64,000 nt of DNA from contig NW_026542597.1 of assembly GCF_028750875.1 (NCBI RefSeq), forward strand, positions 83,240,856-83,304,855, read 5' to 3'. Numbering within the stretch: position 1 is the first letter of the stretch; each line of letters starts with the position of its first letter. The notes beneath the pieces were generated by a model. The model worked only from the letters and a program-made list of their open reading frames with translations, was not told the DNA's origin and made no database searches. This stretch comes from Macrosteles quadrilineatus (lineage: Eukaryota > Arthropoda > Insecta > Hemiptera > Cicadellidae). The position numbers and the translations under genes are program-made. Positions 24,005 to 34,830 of the stretch are shown piece after piece.

Positions 24005-24836
24005 TAAACACAATCTGTTATTAAACACAAATAACAATATTGTTGCCCAAGTCTTTGTTACTTAGAAATAAAAAAACCGTTGTATGTAGAGCATTGAGTT
24101 GAAGTTTTTTCTTAGTGCGTTTAAATTAGTAAGACTATTTTCTTAATTACTTCAAAATCTAAAAAAAAACCATCATTAAATAATAAATCATCAAATACTG
24201 TATGCATACTATACAGAAATTTTAGGCCTATTTTATGTAGTCAGCGTGCTTAATTTTCATCCTCATAATACAGTACGCCTGTGTATATATACTATTCTTA
24301 AGGATCCATAATAAAATCAAACTGCCACTAGGGAGACTATAAAAGCATTCGGTCATCTATCTTGCTTCATTTACAAATAATTGTTTCATGGTTCAATGGA
24401 GACGTATGGACGTCCATATTGATATGTGTCCATAGAGAAAAATGACAGTCAACTGTTTACAGTAGCTCTTCCGGGGCCATAATGTTGAAATATGAGCACT
24501 TTACTGTACGTTTTTGTTAATAATGAATTTGCTACTAAATAGGGGATATTACTGTGATATTCTTGGTAACATCTAGTTTCTGAACCTCTTTATTTTTACG
24601 TTTTGTGCCCCATGAAGCCAAAAGTACTATTCGTTCAAACTTTATACATACACACACGCGTACAGAAATTATTATTTAAGTGTCTGTTTTTTGGCACACA
24701 CACTAACTCTCGTATAAATTCTCCTTAGTAAGCTCATATCAAAATTGTACAACAACATAACGGTCTCTCTTTGTTTTGGAAAATCTTTGTAAACTCTACA
24801 TCTTCACTTAGTTCCTCTCTAGAAATTGCAAAAAAC
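24005..24836. other. AT-rich DNA, nothing recognised
   Basis: No gene was seen. The right edge carries the left target-site duplication GCAAAAAAC (24828-24836) of the next SINE. Confidence 0.45.
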
Positions 24837-25019
24837 CTTTTTTGTCCTAGGACGCTAGGCACTAACCCGGAATTGTTTTTCACATTACTTCAGGCTCGAC
24901 CTAGGGGTTACGGCACTATCACTGACATAAAATCCATTGGTGATTTGGCGGGATTTGAACCCGGGACTCCAGGAACCCGAGTCCCACGCTCTAACCACTA
25001 CACCAGCTTTCTCCCCCAA
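24837..25019 (-). mobile_element. tRNA-derived SINE (family S) with 9-bp TSD
   Basis: On the minus strand the head begins GGGGGAGAAAGCTGG at 25017, with an A-box-like TGGTGTAGTGGTTAGAGCG and a B box GGTTCAAATCC. The body ends in an A-rich stretch near 24838. Direct repeats GCAAAAAAC at 24828-24836 and 25020-25028 flank it, a typical target-site duplication of LINE-driven retroposition. This is the best preserved SINE in the window and fixes the element's boundaries. The 87-codon plus-strand ORF across it is an artefact. Confidence 0.9.
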
Positions 25020-25028
25020 GCAAAAAAC

Positions 25029-26409
25029 ATTTAAGAGAGATACTGATAATTAGCTAGTATTTTAAAATAACGACTATGTGTTGGTTATAGTTTTCATGCA
25101 ATTCTATTTTTAAGTAACGTAATTGTAGTATTATGGTATATTTATGTTATTGGAATGGTTTAAGTTACGTCCCATTTACTCGGAGATAGTGAAGCAAACT
25201 ATGAAATTCTCCTCCTCAAACAGCACAGCTGACCAATGCATTATATAACTTCATTACCTGCTGTGAGACCATGTGAATTATTCTACCACTGCTTTGCATT
25301 TTCCTGGTCGCCCTATGTCATGCCAGATTTGTTAACAAACGTATTCCGTTTGCTAATTATGGAGTTGTTAACGTCCACAATGATTGTTACTATAACAAGA
25401 GTGATGTTACGATGATGTGTACCTGTGGTAGTCCGGGAAATCTATTCCATTGTCAGACAAACTATATTTATTTTAGAACACCTTTGTGAAAACATAATTG
25501 CTTTACGTGTTTGTTTGAATGATATGCGAAAAATAATCAAAAAAGATTTTTAATCTAAACAATGTAAAGCAATAACAACAACAAAGTCATAAAACCTAAT
25601 ATTAAACTAAGAGGTTTCATTAGAGATTTCGTGGAACATACTTTTTAATTTCAAACCGTACATATTCAGTGTTAATCAAATTGAAGGTACTGTTTGGCTA
25701 CTTTTAAACATAATATCTTCCAGGGTTTATTCTCAAAAGTAAGTTCTTCCTTGAAAAGGTTTGGAAAAATTTTCACACTGAGGTTAACCAACTTGTAAGC
25801 AGCTTATTTAAAACATATGTGCATACATAGCTTGTAGAGTTAGAATGTAAATTATGTGTGATCAGTTTCAACATCAGTTTAGCAAATTATAGCTAAGTTG
25901 ATTTTCGTCTATTGCTAATTCGATATCCCTACATTGTCTTTTTAATCAATTATTATATTCGCTTAGGTTTTAGGTATAACTATAATGGAATCCCTATCAT
26001 TTATAGGTTTTAGTAGGGAGTCTAGAATTAAACTGGTATAAATTCCTTAAACAACTTAAACACATTTCAAAAGCTTAGAAGCGCTCGTGCACAACTTGCA
26101 ACAAAGTAAAATTGTTTGCAGTATTCATATTTCTACTATTACCTTTTCAAGCACAAAATAACCGCTGACCAAGATTTTATACGTGGTGTACATATAACAC
26201 ACACGAAAACTAAATAAATAACAATTAATGTAATCAAAACCTCGGTCGGTTGGACAGCAAGAAATAGTGACGGATGACAAAGTCTCCATCATAGCGGCAA
26301 CTTGTCTCCATTACGTCACACAACTCGTATTAACGTCCGTGACATCCGTCGAATGTGTCTTTTGCTGTAACGCATGTGTTTTGATCACTCTTAACCCATG
26401 AAAGCCAGC
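25029..26409. other. AT-rich DNA, nothing recognised
   Basis: No convincing frame, tRNA box or terminal repeat was seen. A CpG-containing patch lies near 26240-26360. Confidence 0.4.
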
Positions 26410-27118
26410 TTAACCTAAACGGAATTACCAGGAGTAATTATGACTTCGTACGTGGTTGGAATATAAGTATAAAATGCTTATTGCAGTTATACTCAAGCTT
26501 TGCGTTTGCAATAAGGGAGGACACAGTTTAATAAAATTTGCTTTTTTAAATTTACTGTATACTTTAGTATTACACATCTACCATAGCCATAATGTTCTAC
26601 CACTTCCCCTAAACATCAGAGTAAAAGAATATTAACAATTTGCAAAATATCACAAATTATTCATGAAATTAAAAACAAACATAACTGTAAAGAGTCCGAC
26701 CTTGACAGTTCTCATTGCATATCACAGTGTTTTGTTGTTGCTTAGTTCAAATAGTCAATGGCTCAAATTAGCTGCTTTCATAAATGCATAAAAAATTATA
26801 GTGCTGCAACCTGTTGGTAAATCTTATAACTTTTAATGCCTTTGTATATCATAGAACCAATTTTTTTAGTTGAAACAGCTGACTAAATTCTTTAATCCCC
26901 TTTCAATATTATGAATACTCATAAGGTTAACATGGGCAACTACAGAGCCACTGGGGCGGAGCCCGAAAGCATTTTTGAGGTAAGAATATGCCTATACGTT
27001 AATCGGGAATGTGGGCTTTCATCATGCCAAATTTCAGCCCAATCCGTCCAGTAGTTTATGCGTGATTGAGCAACACACACACAAACTCACAAACTTTCAG
27101 ATTTATAATATTAGTAAA
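26410..27118 (-). mobile_element. Decayed Helitron (family H1), minus strand
   Basis: The reverse complement of the H1 interior is clear: CAGTAGTTTATGCGTGATTG at 27050-27068 mirrors the 5' block of the copies at 20132 and 31625, and AAAATGCTTATTGCAGTTAT at 26471-26490 mirrors their 3' block. Both ends are damaged: the TC start reads TTTACTAATATT and the terminal hairpin and CTAG near 26430 are not intact. The left boundary is approximate. Confidence 0.75.
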
Positions 27119-27667
27119 TAATACTTTGTTATATATGCAACATTACTATTAACCAATATTGTATTAACAATCAAGTCAACCTTTACTATTCATGTATTAA
27201 TTTCAAATCACAGATTATACAAACCAGTAATGTTAACAAACTTAATTCAACTAAACTACGTATGATAATTTAAAATAAACTTAATACTAAATACTCAAAT
27301 ATATCCATGATATATGACAGGATATATTCCTATTTCACAGTATCATTAACAGGTAATGTTCTCATATGGGGTATTATATCGACAAACCAATCACTCGGTC
27401 ATTGGCTGTTATATTGTAACTTGATTACCCGTTATAATCCCGTTTGTAATACCTTTTATTTCACAACTCCGATTATACTAATGGATCTATTAGGGGAAAT
27501 TGTCATAGCTATAATTTTAATAATGTTTGTAAAGGGAATAGAATATATATTTAGACGTTATTGGTTTTATTAATTGAAGCTCAACGATTAAAATCAAGCT
27601 AATTGAATGAAATTAGCTTATTTCATGTTAAATACTAAAAGATTAATTCTTATTTTTGCTTTTAGCG
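27119..27667. other. AT-rich DNA, nothing recognised
   Basis: An 88-codon plus ORF (27307-27573) is hydrophobic and Ile/Tyr-rich. I see no motif and treat it as chance. Confidence 0.4.
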
Positions 27668-27801
27668 AATTCCCCAAATAGGGAATAAGTTATTACAGTA
27701 GTATTCGTAGTAAGACCTGGACCCGGGACCGATTTACTTGATCATTTTGAGATCTCTAAAGTTTAAAAACACCGTCCGTTCAAATTCATATTTATATAAC
27801 A
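27668..27801 (+). repeat. Dispersed repeat family T, 5' part, interrupted by a Helitron
   Basis: It matches the start of the 44133 copy: GAATTCCCCAAATAGGGAAT, then a GTAAGACCTGGACCCGGGAC block, CATTTTGA, and the CACCGTCCGTTCAAATTC block. The match stops where the Helitron at 27802 begins. The sequence after it (GATAGATAGATAGAAG) may be the displaced AT-rich continuation. Confidence 0.65.
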
Positions 27802-28265
27802 CTAGCTGTAACCCGCGGGCTTTGCCCCGTTTAACTTCTTAATTTTCAAGATTATCTCGTTCGCATGGCTCAATCACGTCCTGGTTGAAGTTTGTTCACT
27901 CACCTTTTGGTTGCAAATTAGCTGTTGTCATAAATGTAAAAGAAATAATAGTGCTGCACCCTGTTGGTAATCCTTGTAACTTTAATGCTATTGAACATCA
28001 TAGAACAGAACCAACTTGTTTAATTGAAACAGCTGTTAATATTCAATAATTCCATTTCTCATAAGGTTAACATGGGAAACTCCAGAGCCACTGGGGCGGA
28101 GCCCGAAAGGATTTTTGAAATAAGAATATGCCTATATGTTAATCGGGAATGTGAGCTATCATCATGCCAAATTTCAGCCCAATCCGACCAGTATTTTTCG
28201 AGTTTACTTTTCCCATACACACATACACACATACAGCAACCACCTCTTTTTTATAATAGTATAGA
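27802..28265 (-). mobile_element. Non-autonomous Helitron (family H3), minus strand, nested
   Basis: On the minus strand it starts A|TCTATACTATTATAAAAAAG (TC at 28265-28264) and ends GGGGCAAAGCCCGCGGGTTACAGCTAG|T (CTAG at 27805-27802), with a GC-rich hairpin just before the end. Ends and site choice fit Helitrons. The interior shares blocks with H1 and the 6263 element (for example GGCGGAGCCCGAAAG at 28096-28110). It sits inside a family T repeat, so it is younger than that copy. Confidence 0.88.
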
Positions 28266-28342
28266 TAGATAGATAGAAGATATATATTATTACATCGTTT
28301 AATACTGTTTAACATGTTGCCCAGCAACTTGTTCACATACTA

Positions 28343-28404
28343 CACGTGAATGGCACGTGCCATTTTTTATATTGGCACGCCATCCTCTGGCATGGCACGT
28401 TGTT
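28343..28404. promoter_or_regulatory. Clustered CACGTG and GGCACG inverted motifs
   Basis: Two perfect CACGTG E-boxes lie at 28343-28348 and 28354-28359, five bases apart, the second inside the palindrome GGCACGTGCC. Further GGCACG half-sites follow at about 28374 and 28395. These could bind bHLH factors. A role is not shown by sequence alone, and the cluster might be a small inverted repeat. Confidence 0.3.
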
Positions 28405-28763
28405 GCCTACACACTTGATCTCAGTGTAGCCTGCAACATGCTAAACTACATAGTCTGTTCGTACAAATTAAATGCAGAAGACACACATATGACATTTTTT
28501 AAAGACATACTTAATTAATAAAAAAAAAAAATATTAACTATACATATCCAAAACACCTTAGATTTAGTTGTTCCATATCGTGAAGTTTTAAATCCAAATA
28601 AAAGTGAAAGACAACTTAGAAACAGAGAATTTAATACGAAAAATTTGTACGAAACCAACCCTCATTCTATTTTCTTAGCAATTATTTGTAAAGAATATGC
28701 GTTTTTAGATTATAATGAGCAGATTTTATTGTTTTGTTGTAAAATAAGTTTTTTTTGTTTCAG

Positions 28764-28797
28764 GAGGAGAAAAGAGGCGCATCATCCTTTCAGTCCC
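28764..28797 (+). other. Candidate 34-nt micro-exon
   Basis: A strong acceptor (T-rich tract GTTTTTTTTGTTTCAG ending 28763) is followed by 34 bases of about 53% GC and a consensus donor GTGAGT at 28798. All three frames are open within the exon. In the frame that starts at its first base it encodes EEKRGASSFQS plus one leftover base. That leftover base joins the two first bases of the candidate exon at 58205 to give an Arg codon, and the frame stays open through KCSSNDPTCIK. The frame starting at base 2 also joins in frame; the third meets TAA. Micro-exons of this size are common in long neuronal-type genes, but I cannot name the host gene. Confidence 0.5.
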
Positions 28798-30670
28798 GTG
28801 AGTTAAATATTTTTAATTATTATTATTTTGGAGATAAAAGTCATACCTGTGATCTTTATATGAAATACCTATAATAAAGGCCACGACTAGAAGCTATTAC
28901 ATTGGTCACGAGCAACAGAGATCTTGAAAGTGGGACGTTTAAACGGATTAGGTGAACAAACGCCAAACTGTTTGTTTACACTTCTTTGACCTTCCCCACT
29001 TCACAAAGAGTGCGGCGAGCAAACATTGTTGGCTTTTAAATACTCGGCGTAGAAAAACGCTGTTAAATGTCTCACAGTAATTTTAAATTTACTGAATTTA
29101 GAGCGTTTAACGTGATAACAAGTTTGATTATATTAGTTCCAGCATTATAAAAAAAACCCATAAAAAACTGCCTAAATAGAATGTGGTTTGTGACGTGGCA
29201 TAGTACAGTATTGATTAACTGTTTGAAGTTCCATCAAGAATAGTTTACAAAAACACCAAACAGCCGTTTGTTGTAGTTTTTAATAGCCATAACTTACCTG
29301 TGTGAAACAGTCTAAAAAAAAACTGCTTAAATGATCTTTTATAATGACATTATATAATTTTTTTTTGCGATCCATTTTACCTATATTCAATAATAATTGT
29401 GTCATTTGTAACGGGGGGTCGTGATTACCAGATGCAATATAATTAACAATGATGTCCCAAGCATCAAGTAATAAAAATAGCTAAGGGAGTTCACTCGTCA
29501 AACAATATATTTAAGCTCCAAAGTAGTATTTACTTAGTATAGAAATGCCAAATGAAATGCAATCTGAAAGGGATTGATTGAACTCATCTTAGATAAAATA
29601 AACTCAAGTACTTTTGACAGATTTAATGAACTAATCAAAGGATTAATCATCGAACTTATTTGTACCTAAAGACGGGTTTTCAAAGTTCTTAGGGATTTTT
29701 CTACATTTTGAAAAGATCAAAGTAAATTTTCAAGTACAATTAAGATCTAAAAATAAATTATGTTATTGTGAACTGAAGAATCTGTATTATACAGTAAATA
29801 GTAAAATTGATCTATTTTACGTACTGTTTACAGGTATTTCTATGTGATTTCAATGCAGTGGTAGGAAAATCCATTTCCAAACATATAATATTGAAAAACC
29901 ATAAAATTTTGAAATTCATCATTCTTCAAAACTTTATAGAGAGGTTCCTGTAAATTAGTATATTTTATTAGCAAAACCTCTTAAAATGTGTTTAAAATGT
30001 TTCCAAACTAAATACCTGGAGAAACTATTATCAGATATAGAGTAAAATGTAATCCCTTAATTGAAAGCCATCCATCGGCTCCGGATAAAGCTATAAAAGT
30101 TTAAGAGCGCAACGTGAACAGCTCAGAACTGGGATCTTCTTTCTCGTTGGTTAAATATTAACAGGACCTCCGTAAGTGAAAATCAGTTGCTCAAAATAGG
30201 AGGTTATCTTATGAGATCACCTCTCAATTTCTACCCCAATTCCGTATGGATCATAACAAATTACAAGGGATCGATGGAGTAGATGATTTTTTTCAAAAAT
30301 AATACTTGACGAATGAAAATAGTAGTTAGAAATCTCAAAGTGTTGGTTGTAATACACAATTCATACTATGTTTATTGTATGACGTTACAAACGTGTATGA
30401 CCGTGTAAACGTAAGAAATGTTAATAAATCTGGACATACAACCTCTAAATAACTAATACTTTGCAAAAACTACAATACGATTTCAAATTTCAAAATCATT
30501 ATTGATTTCGTAGGTAGTAACTGTTATTGTTAAAAGATGTTGAAGGGAATAATTTTACTTTAGCACTTTACTATTAGATTTTTTCGTGCGCATAAAAATC
30601 TATTTGTTATTAGGCTCCACGGGTAGGAAAAACAAAGTTTTAACTAATTTAACCAATGTAAACTTTTGGT
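28798..30670. other. AT-rich DNA, possible intron
   Basis: Starts with the candidate donor site. No further exon with paired splice sites was found; a weak mini-exon-like pattern (ACAG|GACCTCC|GTAAGT) at about 30160-30178 lacks a good pyrimidine tract. Confidence 0.4.
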
Positions 30671-30745
30671 GTGTTGGTAGCCTGGTCTAGTGGTTAGTGT
30701 CTCATTGTTGGTGCGGAAGGGACGGGTTCAATTCCCAACACATCC
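30671..30745 (+). repeat. tRNA-like sequence, probable SINE head
   Basis: Contains an A-box-like TAGCCTGGTCTAGTGGTTAG and a B box GGTTCAATTCC at 30725-30735. The outer 7-mers GTGTTGG and CCAACAC are exact complements, but using them as an acceptor stem leaves no room for a proper T stem. The alternative fold has a poor acceptor. It is therefore more likely a tRNA-derived retroposon head than a working tRNA gene. The family S body does not follow it. Confidence 0.5.
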
Positions 30746-31199
30746 AAAACCCGTGGGTTTGAACCGTTTTCCCTAAAAGCGTTTAACTACATCCCCCATA
30801 AACTCTTTTAGTAAAATTGCCAAGAGAGATGAACTCACGTTAGAGTTATAATATCGATGAAAAAACTAAATTGACGAAGAACTTTGTAATTATCTAATTT
30901 TAAACCCCCTTTTGATTTCACCATCCACCATTTCTTCAAAGCTGTATTTTTAACCGTCTATTTACATTGAGTTAACCAGCTTTATTCTACGAATTCGACC
31001 CTGATCAACTATTTTCTCTCTTCTTCTTTTAGGAAACTCTAATTTCGCAGTTCATTAAGATCGACTGCAGTTTTAATGAAGTTTTGTTAATTTTGAGTTG
31101 TATATTGGTGAAAGTAAAAATAAATAAACAATTCTCTTTGAAGTGAAAATACAAGTTTGTTTTATAACGCAATATGCCCTAAACATTTTAGTTATAAGC
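30746..31199. other. AT-rich DNA, nothing recognised
   Basis: No frame or motif of note. Confidence 0.45.
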
Positions 31200-31245
31200 T
31201 TCAAATTGATTATAGTAATCAATTGATTATAGTAATCAATTTGAA
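31200..31245. repeat. 46-bp double palindrome of ATTGATTA sites
   Basis: The sequence is a tandem of two ATTGATTA-tag-TAATCAAT inverted repeats that overlap, and the whole is a near-perfect palindrome (TTCAAATTG...CAATTTGAA) broken only at the two TAG loops. It offers four TGATTA-type homeodomain cores and could extrude as a cruciform. It lies immediately before a family T fragment. Confidence 0.7.
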
Positions 31246-31246
31246 A

Positions 31247-31325
31247 GAATTTCCTACATAGGGAATAAACTATTACCCTAGGTCTCATGGTGAGACCTTA
31301 ACCCGGGACGGATTTACTTTTAAAC
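31247..31325 (+). repeat. Dispersed repeat family T, 5' fragment
   Basis: It matches the first ~75 bases of the 44133 copy: GAATTTCCTACATAGGGAAT, a CTATTACCCTAGGTCTCATG block, and CCCGGGACGGATTTACTTTT. The rest of the family is missing here. Confidence 0.6.
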
Positions 31326-31624
31326 CAACTAATAAAAATCCTCAATAGGAAATACTAAGGGTAATGAGGTAACCAACTCAATCACTTTGTTGTTCCGTCA
31401 ACTCTTGTGAAATAAAAGTCTGCACTAAACGACAATTGGCTGAGCTATCATACAGTGTGTTACAAATATTTGCACTATCCTGGGAAATCATAAGTCCACT
31501 AGGTCCTATCTGTGAAGATATTACACTCTTTAAACTACTTTCATGACAAATCCACACTTGGAAAAAACAACACATTTGTCTTTCTTATGATTCGAAACCT
31601 TGGTGATTACCAAAAAAATGTTAA
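31326..31624. other. Spacer before a Helitron
   Basis: A 65-codon minus-strand ORF (31378-31575) has no known motif. Nothing else was recognised. Confidence 0.4.
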
Positions 31625-32312
31625 TCTTACTAATATTTTAAATCTGAAAGTTTGTGAGTTTGTGTGTATGTTTGTTGCTCAATCACGCATAAACTACTGG
31701 ACGGATTGGGCTGAAATTTGACATGATGATAGCTCACATTCCCTATTAACATTTAGGCATATTCTTATCTCAAAAATCCTTTCGGGCTCCGCCCCAGTGG
31801 GTCTCTAGTTTCCCAAGTTAACCTTATGAGTGTTCATATTTAAAGGGAATTAAAGAATTTAGTTAGCTGTTTCATCTTTACAAGTTGGTTATATAATATG
31901 CAATAGCATTAAAAAGTTATAAGGTTTCCCAACAGAGTGCAGCACTATTATTATTTTGTTTGTGCATATATGACAACAGCTAATTTGAACTAAGCAGCAA
32001 CAAAAAGCTGTGATACACAATGAGAACTGTCAAAGAAGGATTGTTTACAGTTAGGTTTGAGTTTTTAATTTAATGAATAATTTGTGATATTGTGCGAATG
32101 TTTGATAATTTATTTTTTTCTATTGTTTTGGTGCAATAGTAGAACATTATGACAATGGTAGATATGTTATACTATATCATACCGTAAATTTATGAACCAA
32201 ATTTGATCAAACTGTGTCCTCCCCCAATTATAAACGCAAAGCTTGAGTATAACTGCAATAAGCATTTTATACTTATATGCCAACCCCGTACGAAGGACGG
32301 GTGCTCTGCTAG
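31625..32312 (+). mobile_element. Non-autonomous Helitron (family H1), near-intact ends
   Basis: Starts A|TCTTACTAATATTTTAAATC and ends with the hairpin CCCGT-ACGAAGG-ACGGG then TGCTCTGCTAG|T (CTAG 32309-32312). It is closely similar along its length to 20132-20830, with scattered substitutions and small gaps. Length is 688 bp with no coding capacity. Confidence 0.9.
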
Positions 32313-33094
32313 TATTAATTAATTAATTGACTAATTGCTCGTTATAAGATTTTCAATATTCATCACTATTAGGTATAGAGAGTTGTTATTGTTGTTGTTT
32401 GTAGGCTTATTTTTGTTGTTTTCTATACAACAATTTTTGTCACTTAGTTATTTTGGTGTGTTAATGATAAATTATTATAGTGTTTTTTATTTAATATTAA
32501 TTACTAAAATGATTATTATGTGATGGAAATTCTGTAAAGTGTACCCTGATATAAAAGACATTCAATAATAATTAATAATAAATAAATATTCGATAATAAG
32601 CACTCTTAAACGCGACCCGTCATTAAATAAATACAGCCTTCAGATCCTATGTGTGCTGAAAAGTTTATTTTCTGTCTGTAAAGTTGATGATTAATCAACA
32701 CCCTGATACGTAGGGAGCTAAAACAATTTTTAGTGTTTAATTATAATTCAAGCATCTAGTTAAAAACACATATTTTGGAACCTCAGGTGCTACTCAGGTA
32801 TCTAGATTAAAATTAAATACACGGTATCAGCAATCCAACACATACTGTACTTTCTCCCATAAGCTTGCCAACAACCTTTATCATGGGTAGTGGGAGTAAT
32901 TATGATAATTTTGTATGAACAAATCACAAAAGTTGCATTAACTTTTGAACCGTAATTGTTACAGTAATGGTGGTTGCATTATTTTGTTTCGAATTACAAG
33001 GACCACGACATATAAATTTTAATTTTTGTACCATTTTGTTCAGAATCTAAAGGACTATAACATACTAAATTTTTATCAAAATCGTTTGAGCCAC
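32313..33094. other. AT-rich DNA, nothing recognised
   Basis: A 62-codon plus ORF at 32335-32523 is Leu/Phe/Ile-rich without a recognisable motif. Confidence 0.4.
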
Positions 33095-33380
33095 TTTTGC
33101 GAAAATCTGATTTCCCATTATTTTATGGGTTTTTGTGGGAAAATCCCCATTAAAAATCAAAATATCGAAACAATGAAAAAACACCTGGAAATACCATGGA
33201 TTAGTACCTACATACCAAATTTCATCAAAATCAAACTACAGGTGTAGTCTGTAGCTCTGTGCACATCCACACACACAGACATCACTTCGAAAACCACTTT
33301 TTTGGGTTCAGGGGGGCCCAAAATGGATATATCCACTCAAAACTCAAGCAACACTCGAAAACGTTTATGAAAACAATACT
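33095..33380 (+). repeat. Dispersed repeat family A, longest copy
   Basis: It holds the whole series of landmarks shared with 2341 and 2990: CCCATTATTTTATGGGTTTT, CATACCAAATTTCATC, GTAGTCTGTAGCTCTGTGC, CACACACAGACATCACTTCG, then TTTTTTGGGTTCAGGGGGGC and CTCAAAACTC near the end. Strand is arbitrary as no ORF or tail defines it. Confidence 0.6.
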
Positions 33381-34805
33381 TTCTCCATATTCTATGTACA
33401 ATGTCTTTGCATGAGCAGATTCCAAATATTTTTGTTACGTTTCTTATAATTATTGTTTGAAATCAGAAGATTACCAGTATTAGATTAGGGGTGCAGATTA
33501 GATAAACTTTGGCTGAAACAAGAAAACAGGTTAGTTGAATCGACCACCTAACCAAATACAACTCTTTGTTCTCAAAGCTATCACAACCCATTTGTATGCT
33601 AATTGGCTATAGATGTTCGGTGTCTACGCTACGTTCAACAATAAGGGACTATCTGATAGACTGTCACAATGGTGATAGACAGACGAATTTTGAATAGCAG
33701 CAACAATGTATTCTGTATTGGCAAGATGGAATATTTTATTATAATAAATGTTAAAAAGTGACAAAATAGATTAATTTGTTGCTCGAGTTCTATACAGCGA
33801 ATTTCACTGCTCATTTTCAGTATATTGTTCAGGAAAATAACCTTGCTTAAAAATAACGTATCCCAAAAAATACCCAAACTTTTTAAACAAGCAAAGAAAA
33901 TAAATATGACTTTAAAATCTTAATGGGATAATCATACGAAATTAAAAATCAATTAATACAATTTAATTCAATTTTTTAATATTTCAACTGTTGGGTACGA
34001 TTAAAAAACAACATAAATTAAAAGCGTTTCTTGTTTATTGTTTATGCTAATTACAAATCCTAAATTCGTGTTGAAAATTAGAAAGAGCAAGGTACAGTCA
34101 AACTAAGTTGCTAAATGTTATCAAACATACCTAGTAATTTGGATAATAGGCTCTAAATATCATCCAAACCTTTATAAAACGTCACAGAATATCATATTAA
34201 AAATGAATATAAATTTTCTTTACACAAACTGTTGTCAAAATAGAAAAGACAAATGGTTTTAAATCGAATTCGTGTAAACACTAAGAAGTGCAGACCAAGA
34301 ATCAATTACTCATTTTGATTTATTGTGAATCAGTAACCACCGGTTTTAGAAATACTGAATTTTACAAGGAAGACTTAGTTTTGATCACACTTTTTTGTAT
34401 CACTCATTTTGTATAATAACAAAATATACTTTTTTCTAGATGCGCTAACACTGTATTTACACGTAGCCCTATAAGGTTGAGATTTTTCTTGTTTCCTTTT
34501 TTACACAAAAAAGCCAAACTAAAAAATTTAATGAGAGCCACAACATTTGATTTTCTTTTATTTAAAACGCTCTTGGACCATCCCAAATATAACTCAGACA
34601 TGTTTTAAGTAGAATTATGGACCTAATTATGACTAATGCTATGACTAATATAATACATTAGAAAATGCTTATAACTAATAGTACTTACTTAAAGATTAAA
34701 TGGATTACAAATACAATGCGAATGGTTTACATAAACTTCGATTCCAATCCAAGTTCGTTTTATCAAATCTGTTCAAGAAAAAGTCCGTGAAAGACCTATA
34801 AAGGT
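33381..34805. other. AT-rich DNA, nothing recognised
   Basis: Minus-strand ORFs at 33635-33877 (80 codons) and 34404-34601 (65 codons) show no domain and have AT-driven composition. Confidence 0.4.
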
Positions 34806-34830
34806 TGTATCTTTAACCTTCCAGGTAGGT
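34806..34830 (+). promoter_or_regulatory. Candidate ratchet-type splice site, weak
   Basis: TATCTTTAACCTTCCAG is followed directly by GTAGGT (34825-34830). It has the CAG|GTRRG form but a purine-interrupted tract, so support is modest. Confidence 0.2.

Noticed and set aside
24771..25034. 87-codon ORF over the SINE
   Set aside because: It is a translation of the reverse complement of the SINE, with no independent support.
30150..30180. 7-nt mini-exon ACAG|GACCTCC|GTAAGT
   Set aside because: The upstream tract is AT-mixed rather than pyrimidine-rich; too short to support without transcripts.
30671..30745. Functional tRNA gene
   Set aside because: A and B boxes are present but no consistent acceptor plus T stem can be formed; it fits a SINE head better.
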